64,000 nt of DNA from NCBI RefSeq assembly GCF_002286735.1, contig NZ_NRTA01000002.1, positions 1 to 64,000 of the forward strand, given 5' to 3'. This DNA comes from Leptolyngbya sp. BC1307. Lineage in GTDB: Bacteria; Cyanobacteriota; Cyanobacteriia; Phormidesmidales; Phormidesmidaceae. Under the pieces are notes generated by a model, which saw only the letters and a list, made by a program, of their open reading frames with translations, was not told the DNA's origin and did no database searches. Shown here one piece after another: positions 17,703 to 27,700 of this stretch (positions are counted from its first letter, which is position 1; every line of letters starts with the position of its first letter). Made by a program: the position numbers and the translations under genes.

Positions 17703-18359
17703 TCAGTTGAGGCTGCCATCGCCCTGTTGGACCGCCTGCCAGTCACTGGGCGTATTGCAATTAAACAGCATGGAACGCGGGACAGCGCTGTAGGCTGCGA
17801 TGGGCACCGTGGTTAGCCAGGATTGAAAAGAGCGATCGCCGCTAGCCAACCGCCGCAATAGCCCCGGCAAACAGCGACGATGGTAGTAGCCACAAAGCGG
17901 CTCCCAGCCTTTGATGCCAGGCGTTAATGAAGCCACCGGAAGAGGGGCAGGCGGTTCGGCAAGGCGTTGCCAATGCTCAGTCTGCGCCAGTAGCCAACGC
18001 CACCAGCGCTGCAAGATAGCACTCTCTAGATACGGCAGGTCACAGGCCAGCAGCAAACACCAGTCCGAGCTGATATGCGTCCATCCCTGGGCAAATCCGC
18101 TCAACGGTCCGAGAGGAGAATCGCCCCTTGCCTGATCTTCTGGCAATAGCCGCACCGTCGGTGGTACGACCTGTTGGTAGCGCTCGGGCCAGGGCGTCAC
18201 GACGACGACCTCGGCAGTCAACTGCTGGGCAATCTGGGCGGTTTGAGCCAGTAGAGGCTGGCCGCTGGGAGTCGTCAGCAGCGCTTTATCTTGGCCCATG
18301 CGACGGCTACGACCGCCTGCCAAAATAACTGCCGATAGAGCCGGAGATACGGTCATCAT
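17703..18359 (-). CDS. mobA: molybdenum cofactor guanylyltransferase
   Basis: An approximately 218-residue nucleotidyltransferase that attaches GMP to molybdopterin. The signature is VILAGGRSRRMGQDKALL, with LLPEDQARGDSPLGPLSG and CLLLACDLPYLES supplying the metal-binding Asp. Two adjacent ATGs (18359 and 18356) overlap the stop of the upstream membrane-protein gene in ATGATGA, so translation is coupled; I take 18359. The longer frame to 18416 lies inside that upstream gene and is rejected. In cyanobacteria the cofactor is needed for nitrate reductase. Confidence 0.9.
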   Translation of the reverse strand: MMTVSPALSAVILAGGRSRRMGQDKALLTTPSGQPLLAQTAQIAQQLTAEVVVVTPWPERYQQVVPPTVRLLPEDQARGDSPLGPLSGFAQGWTHISSDWCLLLACDLPYLESAILQRWWRWLLAQTEHWQRLAEPPAPLPVASLTPGIKGWEPLCGYYHRRCLPGLLRRLASGDRSFQSWLTTVPIAAYSAVPRSMLFNCNTPSDWQAVQQGDGSLN

Positions 18360-19075
18360 CCCGGTTTGCGCTGAGATGAACCCGCCTCGCTGGCCTGGCG
18401 CTGCCGCTCGGCCCACTCGTGCCCCTTGAAGTAATAGATCAGCGCTGTCAGTGCCGCCAGCGCCATATACATTAGCCGCATCAGCCAGCCTACCCGTTCA
18501 AATACATAGGCGATCGCATCTGCTCTAGGGTCGTCATAACTAGCTAGCTCTTCACTCAGCGCCTGAGTAGGATTCGTCAGCCGTTGACCTTCTAACTCTT
18601 CACGGCGAGTCGGCAGATCGGTAAATTGCGTGCTGAAAGGATAAAAGCCAAAAAAGCCGCCGCTATCCCCCTCTCGCCTGAGAAAGTCATTAGTCAGATC
18701 GCGGGCTTCGCCATAGGAAAGGCTGCTTTGGTTAGCAACTTCTCGAATCCACAGATTCTGCTGCATCATGTAGCTAGCGCTAAAGACAAAGGGGCTGACG
18801 ACGACCAGCAGCGCCATTTTAGCCGGGTGTTTCCAGCGGCGAGGCAGCAAAACTGTAGCCGCGCCAATGCCTGCACCCAAAATCGCAAACACCACCAGAT
18901 TGAATAGCTCAATGAGTTCGATGCTCTTAAGAAAACCGCCGATCCAGGGCACTGAGTAGAGAAACACATCAGCCAACCAGGCCGCGATCGCCTTCAGCGC
19001 TGCCAATAGCAAACTCAGCCCAATACCGATGGCAAAGAATACGGGAATGCGCGATCGCTTTGAATCAATGGGCAT
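18356..19075 (-). CDS. conserved integral membrane protein, unknown function
   Basis: A 239-residue protein with hydrophobic segments at about residues 10-38 (IPVFFAIGIGLSLLLAALKA), 55-78 (NLVVFAILGAGIGAATVLL), 87-105 (ALLVVVSPFVFSASYMM) and 198-217 (LMRLMYMALAALTALIYYF). A hydrophilic loop of about 90 residues (LTNDFLRREGDSGGFFGFYP) lies before the last segment. The C terminus is charged. It overlaps mobA by four bases, but nothing in it suggests a molybdenum role. I do not recognise a family. Confidence 0.8.
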   Translation of the reverse strand: MPIDSKRSRIPVFFAIGIGLSLLLAALKAIAAWLADVFLYSVPWIGGFLKSIELIELFNLVVFAILGAGIGAATVLLPRRWKHPAKMALLVVVSPFVFSASYMMQQNLWIREVANQSSLSYGEARDLTNDFLRREGDSGGFFGFYPFSTQFTDLPTRREELEGQRLTNPTQALSEELASYDDPRADAIAYVFERVGWLMRLMYMALAALTALIYYFKGHEWAERQRQASEAGSSQRKPG

Positions 19076-19213
19076 GAGAGAGGCAAGAAGTGGAGGCGCT
19101 ACACCTCTTCATTAAAGCCTGTGATTGCGAAATGCAAAATAGGGTTTGAGTTTTACGGGGTTCTCTAGTACATTTGAACCAGTCTTTGTGTTTAGCCGTA
19201 ACCCTCTCTGCTT

Positions 19214-19789
19214 ATGAGTATCGAACAGACTAACCAGCTCATTTTGCTCATTCTAAATTCGGTGCTAATGACTCTGCTGTCAGCAGCTTTACTGGGGGGA
19301 GCCTGGCTGCGGCAAAACATGCTCTCTCAGCAGCTTAGCCAGGTGCAGCGGCGCTACCAGCAAATGACCCATCGCCCGGCTATTGGCACAGCCGAAGCCC
19401 AACCAATACTGGAGAAGGCTCAGCTCAGAGCTAATCTCAAGCGGATGCGAGACCAAAGGCAGCGACTGAGAAATCAGTACCTCTGGAGCCATCTGGGAAT
19501 GCTGACACTGCATATCGCACTGCTGATCTTTGGCGTCAGTCTGTTTGCGCTAGCGCTGCGATCGCTCCTATCGTTTGACGGGCTAATTTCTGCCGCTCTG
19601 TTTCTATTTACCCTGGGTTCAGCCGGGCTGCTAGCGGGCGCAGGCTGTATTTTGATCGATTTGGTACAGGGTAACAGCGGCGGCGATTCGCTTGGGCAGT
19701 CTCTCGGTAAAGTAATAGCCCAATTTGCCCGCTGGTGGCAGCGTCGCAAAAGCGTCCCCTTGATCGAGCCCGTGGGAGAGAGCCGGTAA
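19214..19789 (+). CDS. membrane protein with coiled-coil-like segment, unknown function
   Basis: A 191-residue protein. A first membrane segment (LILLILNSVLMTLLSAALLG, residues 9-28) is followed by a basic, Gln/Arg-rich helical stretch (QQLSQVQRRYQQM, RANLKRMRDQRQRLRNQYLW), then two more hydrophobic segments (LHIALLIFGVSLFALALRSL and ISAALFLFTLGSAGLLAGAG). The tail is basic. The pattern suggests an inner-membrane protein with a cytoplasmic helical loop. It is divergent from the membrane protein gene at 18356-19075. No family recognised. Confidence 0.75.
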   Translation: MSIEQTNQLILLILNSVLMTLLSAALLGGAWLRQNMLSQQLSQVQRRYQQMTHRPAIGTAEAQPILEKAQLRANLKRMRDQRQRLRNQYLWSHLGMLTLHIALLIFGVSLFALALRSLLSFDGLISAALFLFTLGSAGLLAGAGCILIDLVQGNSGGDSLGQSLGKVIAQFARWWQRRKSVPLIEPVGESR

Positions 19790-19814
19790 GAGAAGACAGA
19801 AGTCGGCCCGCTTA

Positions 19815-19849
19815 CTGTCTCCTGTCTCCTGTCTCCTGCCTCCCGTCTT
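19815..19849. repeat. degenerate heptamer repeat (CTGTCTC)
   Basis: Three exact copies of CTGTCTC (19815-19835) are followed by CTGCCTC and CCGTCTT, about five units in all. It sits between two convergent genes. Short tandem heptamers of this kind are scattered through many cyanobacterial genomes. Confidence 0.75.
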
Positions 19850-19889
19850 CCCCTCCAACCAGCTCCCCTCAGCTCAATCGCCCGACAAA

Positions 19890-21803
19890 CTACCGCTGCT
19901 CAGCCAACTCACGGCTAGTTTCCCTCAAGTCAAACCGTTTGAGAATGCGCTCAGCCATCTGCGCCGGCATCAGCCCTAGCGCAGCCTTTGACTGATCTGG
20001 AGAGGCATGATCTACTAGCTGGTCGGGCACGCCTAAGCGCAACAGCGTTGGTGAGAACCCGCGATCGCTCAATTCCTCAGCCAGAGCCGAACCAAAGCCA
20101 CCCATTAAGCAGCCGTCTTCTAGAGTCACGACCCGGCTAATCTTATTTGCCAGCGGCAGCATCAACTCAGTATCTAACGGCTTGGCAAAGCGGGCGTTAA
20201 CCACCGTTGCCTCTACCCCGTGCTCACTGAGAATTTCAGCAGTTTGCATAGCCGGATAGACCATCGCCCCGTAGCCTATGAGCAAAACGTCGTCGCCCTG
20301 GCGCAGCACTTCCGCCTTGCCAATCGGTAGCGCCTCCCAGCCTTCTTCCATCAGCGGCACGCCATAGCCATCGCCACGCGGGTAGCGCACGGCAATTGGC
20401 CCATCGTATTCAATACCAGTAACGACCATGCGCTGTAGCTCGGCTTCGTCTTTGGGAGCCATCAGCACCATATTCGGAATGCAGCGCATATAGGCAATGT
20501 CATACATGCCCTGGTGAGTAGGGCCATCGACCCCGACAATGCCCGCCCGGTCTAACGCAAAGAAAACCGGCAGCTTTTGGATGCAAACGTCATGAATAAT
20601 CTGGTCAAAGGCTCGCTGTAAGAAAGTGGAGTAGATCACCGGTACGGGCTTCATGCCCTCGCAAGCTAGGCCCGCCGCTAGGGTTACCGCGTGCTGCTCG
20701 GCAATACCCACGTCAATATACTGCTTGGGTAGTTTGGCTTGGAGCAAGTCTAGCCGGGTGCCCGTCGCCATCGCAGCGGTAATCCCGATGATGGTGGGAT
20801 CGTTTTCAGCCAGGCTGACCAGCGTCTCGGCAAAGACTTTAGAGTAGCCGGGCGGCTTGGGCTTACCGCTGGGATTTTTTTTGCCGGTTTCCAGGTTAAA
20901 GGGTGACTGAGCGTGGTAGCCTACCTGATCTTTTTCGGCGATTTCGTAGCCTTTGCCTTTGACGGTCGCGACATGCACTAGCACCGGGCCGCCGTGCTTA
21001 TGGGCTTCTTTAAAGGCGCTGATTAGCTCTGAGATATTATGCCCGTCTACCGGCCCCATATAGGTGAAGCCGAGTTCTTCAAAGACCGCACCGACTTTAG
21101 AAACAGCTAGCCGTTTCATGCCTTCTTTAACGCGGCTCAGCTCAGGCGTGAGCGACTCGCTAAAAGGTAGCTGCTTAAGCTGCTCTTCGAGGTTGTCAGT
21201 GAGGAACTGCACGGGCGGGCTCAGGCGCATTTTGTTGAGATAGCGCGGAATCGCCCCGACGTTGGGGGAAATCGACATTTCGTTGTCATTGAGCACTACG
21301 ACCAGGTTGGTTTTGGGCAGGTGACCGGCGTGGTTAATGGCTTCTAGCGCCATACCGCCCGTGAGCGCACCGTCGCCGATGACGGCGGCGACTTTGTGCT
21401 TTTCACCTTTGAGATCACGGGCGATCGCCATTCCTAAAGCTGCCGAAATACTGGTAGAAGCATGGCCCGCGCCAAAGTGGTCAAACCGGCTCTCGGAGCG
21501 CTTCAGGTATCCGGCTACGCCATTTTGCTGACGTAAAGTGTGAAAGTCTGGGTAGCGTCCGGTGATCAGTTTGTGGGGATAAGCCTGGTGACCTACGTCC
21601 CAAACGATTTTGTCATAGTCAAGGTCGAGGGTTTGATAGAGCCCTAGTGTCAGTTCGACCACCCCTAGTCCGGGGCCTAAGTGCCCGCCACTGGCGGCAA
21701 TCGTCTGCAAATGTTTATCGCGAATCTGCTGAGCAATTTGCTCTAGCTGCTTAACTGAAAGACCATGCAACTGGTTAGGGTGGGTGATTTCACTCAGATG
21801 CAT
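19890..21803 (-). CDS. dxs: 1-deoxy-D-xylulose-5-phosphate synthase
   Basis: A 637-residue thiamine-diphosphate enzyme, first step of the MEP pathway to isoprenoids (carotenoids, phytol, quinone tails). The N terminus [20 protein letters not shown], the motif [20 protein letters not shown] with [16 protein letters not shown] (cofactor and Mg binding), the middle [14 protein letters not shown] and [18 protein letters not shown] with the catalytic Glu, and the C-terminal [20 protein letters not shown] are all present. Length is standard. It is monocistronic and convergent with the small membrane protein gene downstream. Confidence 0.98.
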   Translation of the reverse strand: MHLSEITHPNQLHGLSVKQLEQIAQQIRDKHLQTIAASGGHLGPGLGVVELTLGLYQTLDLDYDKIVWDVGHQAYPHKLITGRYPDFHTLRQQNGVAGYLKRSESRFDHFGAGHASTSISAALGMAIARDLKGEKHKVAAVIGDGALTGGMALEAINHAGHLPKTNLVVVLNDNEMSISPNVGAIPRYLNKMRLSPPVQFLTDNLEEQLKQLPFSESLTPELSRVKEGMKRLAVSKVGAVFEELGFTYMGPVDGHNISELISAFKEAHKHGGPVLVHVATVKGKGYEIAEKDQVGYHAQSPFNLETGKKNPSGKPKPPGYSKVFAETLVSLAENDPTIIGITAAMATGTRLDLLQAKLPKQYIDVGIAEQHAVTLAAGLACEGMKPVPVIYSTFLQRAFDQIIHDVCIQKLPVFFALDRAGIVGVDGPTHQGMYDIAYMRCIPNMVLMAPKDEAELQRMVVTGIEYDGPIAVRYPRGDGYGVPLMEEGWEALPIGKAEVLRQGDDVLLIGYGAMVYPAMQTAEILSEHGVEATVVNARFAKPLDTELMLPLANKISRVVTLEDGCLMGGFGSALAEELSDRGFSPTLLRLGVPDQLVDHASPDQSKAALGLMPAQMAERILKRFDLRETSRELAEQR

Positions 21804-21896
21804 ATCAAATCCTCTCTTAATCGGCGTATACGTATCGTTATCGTCACTCTATTCACTGTAGATTAGATCAGAGCGCAAGCAAGCAATGAGGCTCCT

Positions 21897-22463
21897 ATGA
21901 AAATGTTCACGACTCTTGAGCTACCCGTCACCCGCCTGACAGCCAGTGTAAAAAACCATCTCCGTAGAGGGTCTCGGCTATCGGCTGGGGCCGCGTTTGG
22001 AGCGGTTTCGCTAGGTACAGTTGGCCTCAGTGCCTTAGGGGCAACAGCGGCAGCAGCGGCGAATCCGGATTATTTTGGTTGCGCCACAGGCATGACTAAC
22101 TCAGGCATTTCAGAGACAGCGGCGATCGCCGCCTGCGCTGCGGCCCGCTATCCAGAAGAATTGGGGGCCTGCGTAGTCGATGTTAACGAATTTACCGGGC
22201 TAACGGCTGACAATGCGCTGCTGGTTTGTCAGCGATCACGCCGCCCTATAGAGGTCGCCAACTGCACCATCGACATCCATACCTCCTTGCTCGACAGCCC
22301 TTCGACCAAGGTATTGGAAAACTGTGGCCGCAGCCTATTGCCTGCCCGCTATGGCACCTGCGTCATTGACCTGGTCGATGCTACCGAGGTGGCTGTAGAC
22401 GAAGCACTCACCCAGTGCATTCGCACAGGCTATCGCCCCTGGAGAATTCAACCGCGTCTGTAG
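21897..22463 (+). CDS. secreted protein with four Cys-pair repeats, unknown function
   Basis: A 188-residue protein. The N-terminal ~60 residues are basic, then hydrophobic and Ala-rich (GAAFGAVSLGTVGLSALGAT, ending AAAAANPDY), like a signal peptide. The mature part consists of about four imperfect repeats of 30-36 residues, each opening with Cys and holding a second Cys about 17-19 residues on: CATGMTN..CAAARYP, CVVDVNE..CQRSRRP, CTIDIHT..CGRSLLP, CVIDLVD..CIRTGYRP. Eight Cys in regular register suggest repeated disulphide-bonded units. It diverges from dxs with a 93-base gap. I know no named family. Confidence 0.75.
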   Translation: MKMFTTLELPVTRLTASVKNHLRRGSRLSAGAAFGAVSLGTVGLSALGATAAAAANPDYFGCATGMTNSGISETAAIAACAAARYPEELGACVVDVNEFTGLTADNALLVCQRSRRPIEVANCTIDIHTSLLDSPSTKVLENCGRSLLPARYGTCVIDLVDATEVAVDEALTQCIRTGYRPWRIQPRL

Positions 22464-22564
22464 GGTTAAATCGCCTTAGGTTCCTGCCCAAGACAAATCC
22501 CCCGTAGACGCTTTAAACCTTGTCTGCGGGGAATCAATTTGAACGGAACTGATTTCAGATTGCT

Positions 22565-23833
22565 CTAGCTCAGTACCTCTAAATAGTCGCGGACCCGGTT
22601 GCGTCGCTTCGGCTGGCGCAGTTTCTGCAGTGCCTTGGATTCAATCTGTCGCACTCGCTCACGAGAAAGCTCCAGCGTCCGGCCAATTTCGGCTAGGGAG
22701 TAGGGCACCCCGTCACCCAGGCCAAAGCGCAGAGTGATCACCTCCTGCTCGCGGGTCGTCAGGTCAGTGAGCAACTGCTGTAGGTCGCGCTTGAGCGATT
22801 CGCGCATCAGCAGCTCTTCGGGCGAAATATCGTCGGTTTCTAATAGGTCGCCCAGCTCAGTATCGCGATCTTTGCCAACCTTGGTATCTAAAGACACCGA
22901 GCGAGGCACCTTCAGCAGCACTTCGCGAATTTGGGCAACGGTCATGTCTAGCTCGCGAGCAATGTCTTCGACTTTGGCGGTGCGGCCTTCAGACTGAGAG
23001 ATTTTGCGCTGGGCTTTTTTAATTTTGTTGAGCTTCTCGGTAATGTGAACCGGCAGGCGAATGGTGCGGCTTTGGGTGGCGATCGCCCGCGTAATCCCCT
23101 GACGAATCCACCAATAGGCATACGTACTAAAACGATAGCCCTTAGTCGGGTCAAACTTCTCGACCGCCCGCTCTAGACCCAATGTGCCTTCTTGAATCAA
23201 GTCCAGCAGCTCTAGCCCCCGGTTTTGATACTTCTTCGCCACCGATACCACCAGGCGCAAATTGGCTTTGATCATGTGCTCTTTGGCCCGGATACCTTCG
23301 GTCTGTACCGCTTTTAGCTCGTCTATACTGAGCCCAGCTAGCTCTGCCCAGAGACGCTTACCCTCTATCAAAGTTGGTTTGAGGTCAGCCGCCAGAATAC
23401 CGGCAACGGTCGCCCAACGCTCTAATGAAGGCCGATGGCTGAGCTGCGCGGTTAGCTGATCGCGAGTGTGCAAAAGATTTACATAGGTTGCCAGCGTTCC
23501 GCCCACCTGCTCAGCCGCCTGGTCGCGCAGTGCTAGCAGTTCCATATGCTGCTGCACTCGCTGAGCTTCTGCCACCTCTTCATCGCGCTCTAGCAGGCTC
23601 ACCCGGCCAATTTCTTGTAGGTATAGCCGCACCAAGTCAGTCGTGCGCTGAACTCGGGGCTTGCTATGCGTTTCCACATCCAGCCCTTCGACATGCACAT
23701 CGGCACTTTCATCAGAAGCCGCTAGCGAAAGATCGTAGTCAGACGGCTCGCGCAGGTCGTCTACTCTGTCATCACTATCATCTAGTGAATTGCTAGCGGT
23801 GCGCTGGTCAACGTAGTCAGACGTAGCTTTCAT
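22565..23833 (-). CDS. sigC: group 2 sigma-70 factor, SigC-like
   Basis: A 422-residue sigma factor. After an acidic, non-conserved N terminus come region 1.2 (TTDLVRLYLQEIGRVSLLER), a spacer with HRPSLERWA, region 2 (ANLRLVVSVAKKYQNRGLEL, FSTYAYWWIRQGITRAIA), region 3 (VHITEKLNKIKKAQRKIS) and region 4 with the helix-turn-helix (LAEIGRTLELSRERVRQIE). The ending KLRQPKRRNRVRDYLEVLS and the RPSLERWA block match cyanobacterial SigC as I remember it, rather than primary SigA. SigC is linked to carbon/nitrogen and stationary-phase or heat responses in model strains. Confidence 0.93.
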   Translation of the reverse strand: MKATSDYVDQRTASNSLDDSDDRVDDLREPSDYDLSLAASDESADVHVEGLDVETHSKPRVQRTTDLVRLYLQEIGRVSLLERDEEVAEAQRVQQHMELLALRDQAAEQVGGTLATYVNLLHTRDQLTAQLSHRPSLERWATVAGILAADLKPTLIEGKRLWAELAGLSIDELKAVQTEGIRAKEHMIKANLRLVVSVAKKYQNRGLELLDLIQEGTLGLERAVEKFDPTKGYRFSTYAYWWIRQGITRAIATQSRTIRLPVHITEKLNKIKKAQRKISQSEGRTAKVEDIARELDMTVAQIREVLLKVPRSVSLDTKVGKDRDTELGDLLETDDISPEELLMRESLKRDLQQLLTDLTTREQEVITLRFGLGDGVPYSLAEIGRTLELSRERVRQIESKALQKLRQPKRRNRVRDYLEVLS

Positions 23834-24617
23834 GATGGTAGGAAGTAGCGGGACAAAGTTGAGAATCGGCGTAGCTCACCTCTTGAAAAATAGTGTGCCC
23901 AGCCGATGGGGGCCGCACAGCAAAAGCCGCTTTTAGCAGAGGTGCGCCTCAGTAGAGCTATCAGGCCTAGATATTTTTTTTTGCCAAACAGTTTGAGCCA
24001 GTTGCTATTTATTGGGTGTTGACCTGATTGCATTAGTAGAGCAATCAATAGAGAAAAAATCGGGATCTCGATACTTCAGTATTCACAGATAGCAAGGCCC
24101 ATTCCCGGAACCCTTCAAAAAACGTCTCTAAAAAAATTGTCTTAGAGACAGTGCCCAGCTGTGTGAATCAGCCAAACTGCTTTAATAAAGAAATATCAGC
24201 TCAGCTTGTTCTCTTCATACGGAGCTAGTACAGGTTCGCCAGTGGCACAAAGGCCGCATCTGCCGGCAGGGAGCAATCGGACGACGGCAGGCAGGCTATG
24301 GCGAGGGCTAGCGCATGCCTTGCAGACAGCGCTAAAACCCTTGACAGCTATGAGGTTTAGCATTCTCAAGCTAGCTGACACGCCGATCTATTTGTGGTTC
24401 CATCGGTAAAACCAAATAGCAAAACCACTTCTTTTTCTAGCTAAATAGCCGCATATTAAGGAACCACTATGAGCCACTGGCACAAAGGGCTGGTACTGAA
24501 AGCAGACATCGGTTTTGTTAGGTAGGATCTTGCTGCTTCATAGGCATGTCTTGAAGCTCCTCGGCGCTGTGAGGCTCTTTGCGATGCGCTACAGCGTGGC
24601 AATTTAGACAAAATCTA
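23834..24617. other. long intergenic region upstream of sigC
   Basis: About 780 bases between a DUF4926-like remnant and sigC. No convincing gene is seen; short frames on both strands have atypical composition. It contains an 8-bp inverted repeat GTCTCTAA (24124-24131)/TTAGAGAC (24142-24149). The size of the region suggests that sigC may have extended control sequences, or that genes have been lost here. Confidence 0.5.
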
Positions 24618-24764
24618 TCAGCTGACCGCACTCAGTTCGTAATGTAGTGCCAAGATTTCATCTATCTGTAGTATTGCCATTGCGTACTCACGACCCTGTA
24701 AATCTGCAAATTCAATCAAATAGCGGCGAACAGCTCCCTCGTAGATCTCCACAATAGTTCCTAC
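24618..24764 (-). pseudogene. DUF4926-like fragment
   Basis: A minus-strand frame of about 48 codons reads VGTIVEIYEGAVRRYLIEFA, then DLQGREYAMAILQIDEIL, which resembles the C-terminal part of DUF4926 proteins (GTVVEVY...YEVEF...L). The N-terminal ~20 residues and a usable ATG are missing: a TAA precedes it in frame, only seven bases after the stop of the SNF2 helicase. Probably a remnant, though a GTG start inside it could give a very short product. Confidence 0.45.
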
Positions 24765-24770
24765 TTAACG

Positions 24771-27700
24771 CTAGCTCTCATCAATCACAGCATCACGGTC
24801 TAGTAACAACAAATTACGCAGCTGATCGGTATCGAGTTCGGTGAGCCACTGTTCGCCCGCGCCGACGACTTGCTCAGCCAGGGCTTTTTTACTGTTGATC
24901 ATGTCGTTGATGCGCTCTTCTAAGGTGCCGGTGGTCACAAACTTATGCACCTGCACGTTTTTAGTTTGGCCGATGCGGAAGGCGCGGTCTGTAGCCTGGT
25001 TTTCGACGGCAGGATTCCACCAGCGGTCGAAGTGGAAAACGTGATTGGCGCGAGTAAGGTTGAGGCCGACACCGCCTGCTTTGAGCGAGAGAATGAAGAT
25101 TTTGGGGCCGTTGGGATCGAGCTGGAAGCGATCTACCATTTCTTCTCGTTTGGCTTGGGAGGTGCTGCCGTAGAGAAACTGGGTGTCTGTGCCTAAGCGG
25201 TGCTCTAAGTGGCGGCTGAGGAGTTTGCCCCATTCGGCAAACTGGGTGAAAATGAGGGCGCGATCGCCTTCTGCAATCACCTCTTCTAACATCTCATCTA
25301 GTCGCTGCAACTTACCGGATCGCCGATATTTACCCAGACTGTCCTGCTTGAGGAACTGAGCGGGATGGTTGCAAATTTGCTTGAGCTTTACTAACAATCC
25401 CAAGATCATGCCGCGTCGCTTGACGCCTGTAGCCTCATCGATCTCTCCTAGCGTCTCATCTACCAGCTTCTGATAGAGGCGGGCCTGCTCAGCGGTGAGG
25501 CCGCAAAAGACGGTCATTTCTTGCTTGTCGGGCAGGTCTTGAATGATCGAACGGTCGGTTTTGAGACGGCGGAGGATAAAGGGTTGAACAAGCGATCGCA
25601 ATGTCTTTAAAGAATCGGTATCGCCATACCGCTCAATCGGCGTCGCAAATCTACGCTTAAAGAAATTCAGCGGGCCCAAATATCCCGGATTGAGAAAGTC
25701 CATGATTGCCCACAGCTCAGAGAGTCGGTTCTCAACGGGCGTACCGGTCAGCGCAATCCGAAACTCACTTTCGACCTCTCGCACAGCTAGCGACTGCTTC
25801 GCCGCCGGATTTTTGATATTCTGCGCTTCATCGAGCACCATGCCTCGCCACTCAACTTTCTTGAGATCTTTGAGGTCTCGCTGCACTAGCGTATAGCTCG
25901 TGATAATCAGATCCAGCTTTCCAGCCGCCTTCACCAGCGCTGCGCCCCTAGGCCGTTTATCACCGTGGTAAATCAAAGTTTTTAGCTCCGGCCCAAACTT
26001 TTGTGTCTCACGCTGCCAGTTGGTCAGCACCGAAGTTGGGCACACCAGCAACACCGGCCCGCCTAGCGCCTGTTCCTGCTTAAGATAGAGCAAAAAGGCA
26101 ATCAGTTGAATGGTCTTGCCCAGACCCATGTCATCAGCCAGGCAGGCTCCTAGGCCCCACTGCTCTAAGAAAGAGAGCCACGAAACGCCCTTGGCCTGAT
26201 AAGGTCGCAGTTGCCCTTCAAAGCCATCCGGCTCTGTCATGGGTTCCAGACTCTGATTACCTGTCGTCATCGTGGTAATCAGCTCATCGAGCTTGCCCGA
26301 AGCGTCAAATTTTACGACAGGCAGCTTGTCAATCAGCTGATTGTCGCCAGTGCTAATGCGCAGCGCTTCTTCTACCGAAAGCTTGGTCTGGCCCTTACGC
26401 TTTTCAAAAAACTCTTTAGCGGCCCGTACATCTTGAGGGCGCAGCTCTATCCACTGGCCGTTGATTTCTACCAGGGGCGTACCCTGCGTAATCAGTTCGT
26501 CAAATTCTGCTTTAGAAAGCACCTGACCACCGACAGAGAGATCCCATTTGAAATTCAGCAGGCTTTGCAGCCCAAGGCGTTGCTGCTTGGGCGGAGCGGT
26601 GGCACTAATTTGCAGACCCAAGCGACTGGCCCCGACCTTATTGGGGTCTACCAGATTGTCGGGCATGATTACCCCAAAGCCGCTGTCTTGCAGTCGCCAG
26701 GCTGCTGCCTTAATAAACTGATAAGCCTCAATCGGGTCGAGCGTGCACTGGCTGGGGCTCTGCTCGCTCAGGGTCTGCTTAATCGGCTCATACAGCCGAG
26801 TAGATCGGCCTAAGCCGCCGAGCAGCGTTTCTTGCGGAGCTTCTATCGTTCTCCCCTGGTAGGTCAGCTGGTCGGTAGGATGCTGCCAGATGGTCTCCGC
26901 ATCGATTTTGTAGTCGCCGTTGTCAATGGCTTGCAGACCATAGCGCAGCGTCCAGTCGAGGGTGCCAGTGGCCGGGGGCGTCAGAGAAAAGCAGGTGCGA
27001 AAGCCGCTAGCGGTATCGGTCAGGTTTTGCAGCGGCGAGGTCCAGGTATTGAGCGCATCGTTCAGGCGGACGACGCCGACAGGCGTTGATTCAAAGTGAG
27101 GATCGGGCATGCCGAGGGCATCGATCCACTCGCGCAGGGGTAGGTCTTTACTGAGGGGCGCACTAGCGGGCAGTCCATTGTCTTGGGCAACGCGGCGCAC
27201 CTGGGCATCTAGCAGCGTTTCTAGAAAGTGGCGCACCATCGGATCGGCGGCGGCAGGCAGATCGATTCGGAGGGGGGAGGCTTTTTTGGGCAGCGGGGCC
27301 AGATAGCTGCGGCAGCTAAGGGGGGCGCGATCGCAAAATTCCTTTAGCCGGTTCTGGTCTACGGCGCTGTCGAGCAGCAGTTGCCAGGTGGCGATCGCCC
27401 CTTTCTTATCAGCGCTAACCACCGGCACAAACTTACCTCGGGCTAGCAGATCCAAACACCAGCGAGTGAGGTGCGACCAGTAGCGTAAGTCGGCTCCGAC
27501 AAAAGCGCTGGCCTCTGAATGACCCAAAGGGAGGGCGCTGAGAAATTTGACGGTAGTCGTCGCCTCCAAGAGAGCACCTGAGACTTGCCAGGGATAAAGC
27601 TCTGTAGCGTCTTGAGCCTCTGCTGAAAGCGCTGGCAGCAGACCGTCGGCTTCTCGCTTGGTTGGCAGGACAACGACCCGCGACTGCCAATTGCTGGATT

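Noticed and set aside
24196-24409. Overlapping frames on both strands upstream of sigC
   Set aside because: Neither has a ribosome binding site or protein-like composition, and they are mirror images of one another.
26211-26813. 200-codon plus-strand frame opposite the full-length SNF2 helicase
   Set aside because: It is antisense to a conserved helicase-associated region and matches no family I know.
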